Shown here in pieces: positions 58,316 to 64,000 of a DNA stretch of 64,000 nt (position 1 is its first letter; every line of letters starts with the position of its first letter). The stretch covers positions 59,454,145 to 59,518,144 of the forward strand of contig CM057468.1 of NCBI GenBank assembly GCA_030035585.1, written 5' to 3'. The DNA is from Dugong dugon. Lineage: Eukaryota; Chordata; Mammalia; Sirenia; Dugongidae. The notes beneath the pieces were generated by a model. It was not told where the DNA came from. It saw only the letters and a program-made list of their open reading frames with translations, and made no database searches. The position numbers and the translations under genes are program-made.

Positions 58316-59649
58316 GCGTGAGTATCCTATTCACTTACCTAAATAAAGCATAGACCACAGATAAGCTATCCCAGCTCAGTCACCTAAATGGCACAGGAAG
58401 TCCTTTTCAGGAGGTTAAGTAAAAAGCCTCATTGCAGCTGTGACTCAGAGAAGGCTCAGTCCAGAACAGGACATAATGAAAAAGTGATGGCATGCCACAT
58501 TGACTCATAAACGTTTAACTCAAACATGCCTCCCCACTACCAAAAAAAAAAAAAAAAATTTCACATTTATGACACAGTAATCCCGTTCTGAACTTTATCA
58601 TACATTTCAACAGCTCTTTGGATCATCTCAGTTGATACAGCTCAAATTTCCTGCTGGTCATGTAGCACTAATACCTGCATTTCCCTTTTATTCCCGCCAC
58701 ATCAACTCAGGGCTTTCTTCACTGGGGAGGCACTTTCAGATTTGGCATGAAAATTGAAACTATAGAGCAGTGATAGGAGCAGCCAGGCCAGGAACATCGA
58801 AGGGCTCATTTATCAGGGTCCAGAACTGCCACCGATTAGAACTCAGGGAAGCGGGGCACATTCTTCCCCAAGAGCCAAAGTGGAAGTGCTTGGCCTCTCT
58901 CTTCTTTTCTCTTTTCCTGTGGTGCCTCAAAAATGTGCAAGGTCTGGCTCCAGGCCAGCAGGGTGATTTCTTTGTTTAAGGGAAAGTATGAAGTATTTTC
59001 ACATTAAATGAAGAACTTCAGACATCTCCAGGAGTCTGTCCTTTGAGGGCTTGTTAAAATTCAACAAAGACCCATTTATACGTTAAGAGAAACTCTTCTT
59101 CCTCTGCTGGCTTGCCTTGGGGATTTTCACTTCTTTCAACAACACCACTCTATTTTGTCTTGCCTCCCCCTTCCAGAAGAATGATGGCCGAACATATTCT
59201 TTTTCTTTTTTTCCCTTAGCCCTCAGGTCTTTCTTGTTCTTATTTCATCTCGTCTGTGTTCTCCCTGTTCGTATTTAAAAAAAAAAAAAAAAAAAAAAAA
59301 ACAGCTAAGACATATGAGTTGATTTTTACTGCCTAATCCACATGTCAGAGGTGACAGAAACATTTATTTTTGATTTTCAAAATCACAAGAGGTTTACTTA
59401 GAAACTGGTTTTCTCTGAGTGAGTGATTTTTCATTCTAAGCTTTGTAAGACTCTTACCTATCTTCAATTTCACCAAGAAAAAAAAGTAAGGAAATAAATT
59501 TACGAGAAAACATTAGAATCAAAGTTAATTCTGCCCTCCCTATATTTACGTGGATACATTCATATAGTTGCCTTTTTCATGGTGAATAAAAAACTATTCT
59601 TCACAGGGGTGTAGAAGATTGTAAATTCTAGGAAAGTTAGGGTTTTAGT
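58316..59649. other. Unassigned intergenic sequence with A tracts
   Basis: A runs at about 58542-58558 and 59277-59301 (the latter about 25 bases). 58740-58980 is GC-balanced, with a 69-codon frame and no known domain. No gene supported. Confidence 0.5.
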
Positions 59650-59745
59650 CACTGCTCTGTGCCATCAGCTAGAACAATATCTACCATATATTAGGCACGA
59701 AGCACCTGTTACTTGAAGGAATAAACGAGTAAATAAACATTTTAT
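59650..59745 (+). mobile_element. L2 3' end fragment
   Basis: 'tcactgctctgtgccatcagctagaacaatatctaccatatattaggcacgaagcacctgttacttgaaggaataaacgag' follows the L2 terminal pattern (cagcacctagaacagtgcctggcacatagtaggc..aataaatat..gaatgaat). Confidence 0.65.
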
Positions 59746-59779
59746 GAAATATTCAGCATTACTAAATAGTTTTGCAGTG

Positions 59780-59912
59780 AATCTTCTTTACTCATAATGA
59801 CTCTATAGGACAGAGTAGAACTGCCCCATAGGGCTTCTAACGAGCGGCTGGTGGATTCGAACTGCCAAATTTTTGGTTAATGACTGAACGCTTAACCACT
59901 ATGCTACTAGAA
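59780..59912 (-). mobile_element. AfroSINE, short variant
   Basis: 'actcataatgactctataggacagagtagaactgccccatagggcttctaacgagcggctggtggattcgaactgcc' then 'ggttaatgactgaacgcttaaccactatgctacta'. Nearly complete, modest divergence. Confidence 0.9.
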
Positions 59913-59963
59913 TTAAGTACTTTAACTTTGCCCTCTTTGTACATTAATTCACAACTAACCATA

Positions 59964-60867
59964 GGCCTTTGTATTGTATACTTTCACCCTACATATTCAA
60001 TCTGTATGCTGGACAAATAGTCCAAGAAGCTGGATTAAATGAAGAAGAACGAGACATCAGGTTTGGAGGAAGACTCATGAACAACCTGTCATATGCAGAT
60101 GACACAACCTTGCTTGCTGAAAGTGAAGAGGACTTGAAGCACTTACTGGTGAAGATCAAAGACCACAGCCTTCAGTATGAATTACATCTCAACATAAAGA
60201 AAAAAAAATTCTCACAATTGAACTAATTAGCAACATCATGATAAATGGAGAAAAGACTGAAGTTGTCGAGGATTTCATTTTATTTAGATCCACAATCAAT
60301 GCCCATGGAAGCAGCAGTCAAGAAATCAAATGGTGCATTGCACTGGGTAAATCTGCTGAAAAAGACTGCTTTCAATTATTAAAAAGCAAAGGTATCACTT
60401 TGAAGACTAAGGTGCACCTGACCCAAGCCATGGTATTTTTAATAGCCTCATATGCATGCGAAAGCTGGGCAATGAATAAGGAAGACGGAAGAAGAATTGG
60501 TGTCTTTGAATTATGGTGTTAACGAAGAATATTGAATATACCACAGACTGCCAAAAGAATGAACAAATCTGTCTTGAAAGAAGTACAACCAGAATGCTCC
60601 TTAGAAGCGAAGCTGGCAAGATTTTGTCTCACAAACTTTGGACATGTTATCAGGAAGGATCAATTCCTGGAGAAGGACATTCATGCTTGGTAAAATACAG
60701 GGTCAGTGAAAAAGAGGAAGACCATCAATGAGATGGATTGACGCAGTGACTGCAACAATGGGCTCACGCATAACAACAATCATGAGGGTGGTGCAGGACC
60801 AGGCAGCGTTTCCTTCTGTTGTACACAGGGTCGCTATGAGTTGGAACCGACGGCACCTAACGACAGC
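59964..60867 (+). mobile_element. 5'-truncated RTE LINE with YADD motif
   Basis: About 0.9 kb. The frame at 59969-60226 has CILSPYIFNLYAGQIVQEAGL, then YADD at 60092-60103, then LLAESEEDLKHLLVKIKD. The next frame (60238-60522) has INGEKTEVVEDFI, STINAHGSSSQEIKW, TQAMVFLIASYACESWAMNKEDGRR and FELWC, which is the RTE/BovB thumb and C-terminal region. Stops and frame changes separate the blocks. The 3' end reads 'tcgctatgagttggaaccgacggcacctaac'. AACCATA flanks it at 59957-59963 and 60868-60874. Confidence 0.93.
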
Positions 60868-60890
60868 AACCATATGCCACAACACTCTGT

Positions 60891-60924
60891 AGGAAAGAAA
60901 CAAATGCAGGAAAGAAACAAATGC
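60891..60924. repeat. 17-bp perfect tandem duplication
   Basis: AGGAAAGAAACAAATGC occurs twice head-to-tail, 23 bp beyond the 3' end of the RTE. Probably replication slippage. Confidence 0.95.
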
Positions 60925-61554
60925 AGCATTTCTCATCACGATTTATTTCTTGGTCTTCTTGGGAATAGTGCTTGCCTGTAAGACCAAGATCATGGATGAA
61001 ACATGGACATTTAGTTATACCTGGCTGCATGGCCTATCTGTAACTGTATCAGCAGCCCCCTCAGAACTGTAACCTGTGGCACACTAGATTCCATAGCTTC
61101 AGTGTAACATATGAAGAAAGATTGGTTTTTATTATTGTGGGAAGATTCAATCTTAATACCAAAAGAATGTGTAAGTGAGATTAGTTCCTAATCATGTTTG
61201 ATTAATTCTTTGAGGATATTGAAAACAGATTATGTACATGATTTTGGACAGATTTCTTGCTACATAATAGAAGATGTAAATAATGTTACTCATGTAATTT
61301 AACTGAAATATTATTTTGTTTAAAGCATATGGCAGGCCTTCTGTGAGAATTGCAGAAAAAAAAAACAGTAAAACTGAAAAATTTTTATCTAAAATCTCTC
61401 CATCCATCTTCTTTCTTTCTGTCTGTCTATTTATCTATCTGTCTGTCTATCTATCTATCAAGCAGCCAAGACTGAGAACCACTCCTCTAACTGAAACTGG
61501 CTCTTCCTTGAGGACACCATTTCTCCTGGAGCCTCTTAATTAGTAATTCTTTCC
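60925..61554. other. Unassigned sequence with a tetranucleotide repeat
   Basis: A (TCTG/TCTA)n run with TTTC units lies at about 61408-61460. Otherwise nothing is recognised. Confidence 0.6.
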
Positions 61555-64000
61555 TCTTCCACACTCTGTTACTACTGGGCCTGTAGATGGAGTAGATATG
61601 CTTGCTCCTGGTTGCTGCTCCTAGGTAATCCTCTCTCCCTTTTAAAATTTCTTCCAACTTTAAGCTCATACCTGCTGTAAGTCTGTATAATCCACTACCC
61701 TTCCTTGTGGCACTCATTTACTGACCTCCAGGTCACTCTCCCATTTTCCTTCAAGAGTTTATTTCTAAAATAATTGCTGATCTCTCCCAAATGGCTTCTG
61801 TCTTAATTCTTGATGATTTCAAAACCTATGTCAATGCTCCTTTCAATCTGACTTCTCAGTTCCTTGACCTCCACTCCTCTGAAAGTATCACTTTCTATCT
61901 ACATAAGACAATCGGTCCTATGATTGTACCTTATTGCTTCTTTTTTACCAATAATGGTCAACTTCTCCAAAAATCTCAGTTTTAGACATCTCTCTACATG
62001 ACCACTACCTTTTATGTTTCCAGTGACTTCCTTTTTACCTCACTAGGGCCCAGATCAACTTATCATACCACTTTTTCATTGTCCCTTACCATACATTTTT
62101 ATAAACTCACTTCCTTATTTACCCACCTTCCATTCCATGGTCCATCATTATAATGACTCTCTTTTGATTTTATATGTCTTGCAGAATTTCACCCATGGTT
62201 AATCCATGGTTAAATCCATCTCTCTGTCTACTCCACATCTGCTCCTGTGCAACGCAACATGGCTGCAGAAAAACACAACCATAATGATTGTCTTCCTTTA
62301 AATTTATGACCTCTCATCTCAAGTGGTCTCTTAATACTGCCTGGCAATCATATTATATTTTCCTAGTCCATTTATTCTCCCACTCTCCCTGAAAAATATT
62401 TCCTACTTTTTTCTCTCTCCTCAAACTTCCACTACTTCCTCCTAAACTTCAACTCCCAGCTGATGACCTTGCTTCCACAGAAAATATAAACAATCAGAAG
62501 AGAACTCCTACAAGCTCCTACCATAATAACTAACCACCTACTTTCATCTGTTCCTTTGACAATGGGTGATTTATCTGTGTTTTTATCAGAAGACAATTCC
62601 TCCATGTGGCATGAGACTGCTTGCTTTCTCTCCTACTCAAGACATTGTTCTCCCTCCTGCATCATTTTCCCCTACTTTCTACTGCATCATTTATATCAAC
62701 CTAGAACATGCTCTTATTTCTCCTATCTGAAGAAGGATTTTATTGACGCCGTTCTCCCATTCATCTACCACTAAATTTCTCATTTCCTTTGACAGAAAAG
62801 CCTTTAAAACGATGGCTAAATTTCCTATAAGGATTCCTGGTAGGAAATGGTTAAAGTGCTCGGCTGCTAACTGAAAGTAAGCAGTCTGAACCCACCAGCC
62901 GCTCCACAGGAGAAAGATGTGGCAATCTGCTTCCAGAAAAATTACAGCCTTGGAAACCCTATGGGGCAGTTTTACTCTGTTCTATAGGGTAGCTATGAGT
63001 TGGAATCAACTGGGTGGTACACAAACAACAAATTTACTATCCCTCATTTTTCTCCTACCTTTATCTATAACCCTTTCCAATCAAGCTTTTGAACTTACCA
63101 CTTTAATGAAATTGCTCTCACCAAAATCATCAATGACCTCCATATTGCTAAATCCAATAGTCGGTTCACTGTCTTATTTGACCCATCATTAGAATTTGAT
63201 GCTGTTGATCACTCCCTCCTCCTTGAAAGTTTATATATGTGGCTTCCAGGACACCATGAGCTCCAAGATTTCCTTCTATCTCACTGGCTACTCCCTTTTG
63301 GTATCCTTTGAGTGTTTCTCTTAATCTTCCTGACCACAAATCACTGGAGTGTCCCAGAGCTCAGTCCTTAGACATCTCTCTTTCTTACTTATACTCACCA
63401 TTCTGGTGATCTCATCTGCTTCAGGCTTCAAAAATCGTTTCTATGCTGACAACTCCCTGATGGATATCTCCAGCCATAATCTCTCCACTCAATTCAAGAC
63501 CTCTCCACTTAAATATCTAATAGGCATCTCAAATTTAGCAAGTATAAAATCACACTCCTGCCATTCCCCCAAAACCTGCTTCTCACAGAGTCATCCTCAT
63601 CTTAGTAAATGGAGACGCCACACTTCCATTTGCTCTGGCCTAAATCCCTGGAGTCATGTGGTCCCTTCCCTTCTCTCACAACTTACTTCTAATCTGTCAC
63701 CAAGTGCTGCTTGCTCTAACTTTAAAATATATCTATAATCCAACCACTTTGCCCTCTCTTCAATGCTATGAGCTCAGTCTAAAGTTATTGTCATTTCTTG
63801 CCTGAATAATTGCAATAACGCTATTACTAGTATCCCCATTTCTACCTTCCCCCCAACAGTTTATTATAGATATAGCAAATTATAAAGCATAAATTTAAAC
63901 ATGTCACTCTTCTACATAAATCCTCCAATGGCTTCTCATCTGTTTCAGAGTAAAAGTCGAAGTTCTTATATTGATCTACATGATCTGGTCCTGGTTAGAT
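61555..64000 (+). mobile_element. Long L2 LINE ORF2 relic, continuing beyond the window
   Basis: The order matches L2 ORF2: an endonuclease-region stretch near 61730-61880 ('acctccaggtcactctccc', 'cttgatgatttcaaaacctatgtc', 'cttctcagttccttgacctcc'), then linker, then RT from about 63090: 'gaaattgctctcaccaaaatcatcaatgacctcc', 'tttgatgctgttgatcactccctcctccttgaaag' (the FDxVDHSLLL block), 'ggagtgtcccagagctcagtcc' (GVPQ/GSVL block), and an active-site motif read as YADN within 63349-63738 where L2 has YADD. It then passes to 'ctccaatggcttctcatctgtttcagagtaaaagtcgaagt' and 'tctacatgatctgg' at the edge. Stops and indels throughout. It is split by the AfroSINE at 62829-63029. Confidence 0.85.
62829..63029 (+). 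mobile_element. AfroSINE inside the long L2
   Basis: Plus strand: head 'aggattcctggtaggaaatggttaaagtgctcggctgctaac', then 'accagccgctccacaggagaaagatgtggcaatctgcttcc', then 'cagccttggaaaccctatggggcagttttactctgttctatagggtagctatgagttggaatcaac'. Flanks AAATTTCCTAT (62818-62828) and AAATTTACTAT (63030-63040) differ at one position. Confidence 0.94.

Overview
This window is mammalian intergenic DNA, and I find no intact protein-coding gene, rRNA, tRNA gene or CRISPR array in it. It is AT-rich. Its open reading frames are short, and the longer ones fall inside decayed retrotransposons or look like chance. The lineage can be read from the repeats. About eighteen copies of a tRNA-derived SINE end in a tail that also ends several RTE-clade LINE copies. 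That pair (AfroSINE with an RTE1-type LINE) is the hallmark of Afrotheria. High copy number, together with a distinctive L1 3' end seen several times, makes a paenungulate, most likely an elephant, the best guess. The species is inference.

Layout. 1-5.7 kb: sequence without recognised repeats, apart from one RTE endonuclease fragment. 5.7-19.6 kb: ancient MIR, L2, L1 and hAT-type DNA transposon remnants, several split by AfroSINEs. 19.6-27.8 kb: an 8 kb stretch with almost no recognisable repeat. 27.8-39.1 kb: a CA microsatellite, an old L1, an L2 carrying two AfroSINEs, a probable MaLR-type LTR, and two RTE copies truncated at almost the same 5' point, one of them inserted inside an AfroSINE. 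39.1-42.7 kb: mostly unassigned. 42.7-54.2 kb: a dense nest. An old L1 was split by a younger L1. That L1 was in turn split by a half-L1-like element, an AfroSINE and an RTE tail. Next to it is an oppositely oriented old L1 broken by four AfroSINEs, one of them sitting inside another. 54.4-60.9 kb: more RTE, AfroSINE, MIR and LTR-like remnants. 61.5 kb to the end: a long L2 ORF2 relic that runs out of the window.

How the parts relate. Nothing here works as a pathway. The logic is parasitic. RTE supplied reverse transcriptase that could act on AfroSINE RNA through the shared 3' tail, and nesting with target-site duplications gives the relative ages: MIR, L2 and old L1 first, then the younger L1, then RTE and AfroSINE. 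Every autonomous copy seen is truncated and carries stops or changed catalytic residues. I did not find a previously undescribed biological system. The most informative features are the nested insertions, the multi-ended half-L1-like element, and a SINE flanked by an unusually long direct duplication. Family names come from recognition by eye, not from a database search.
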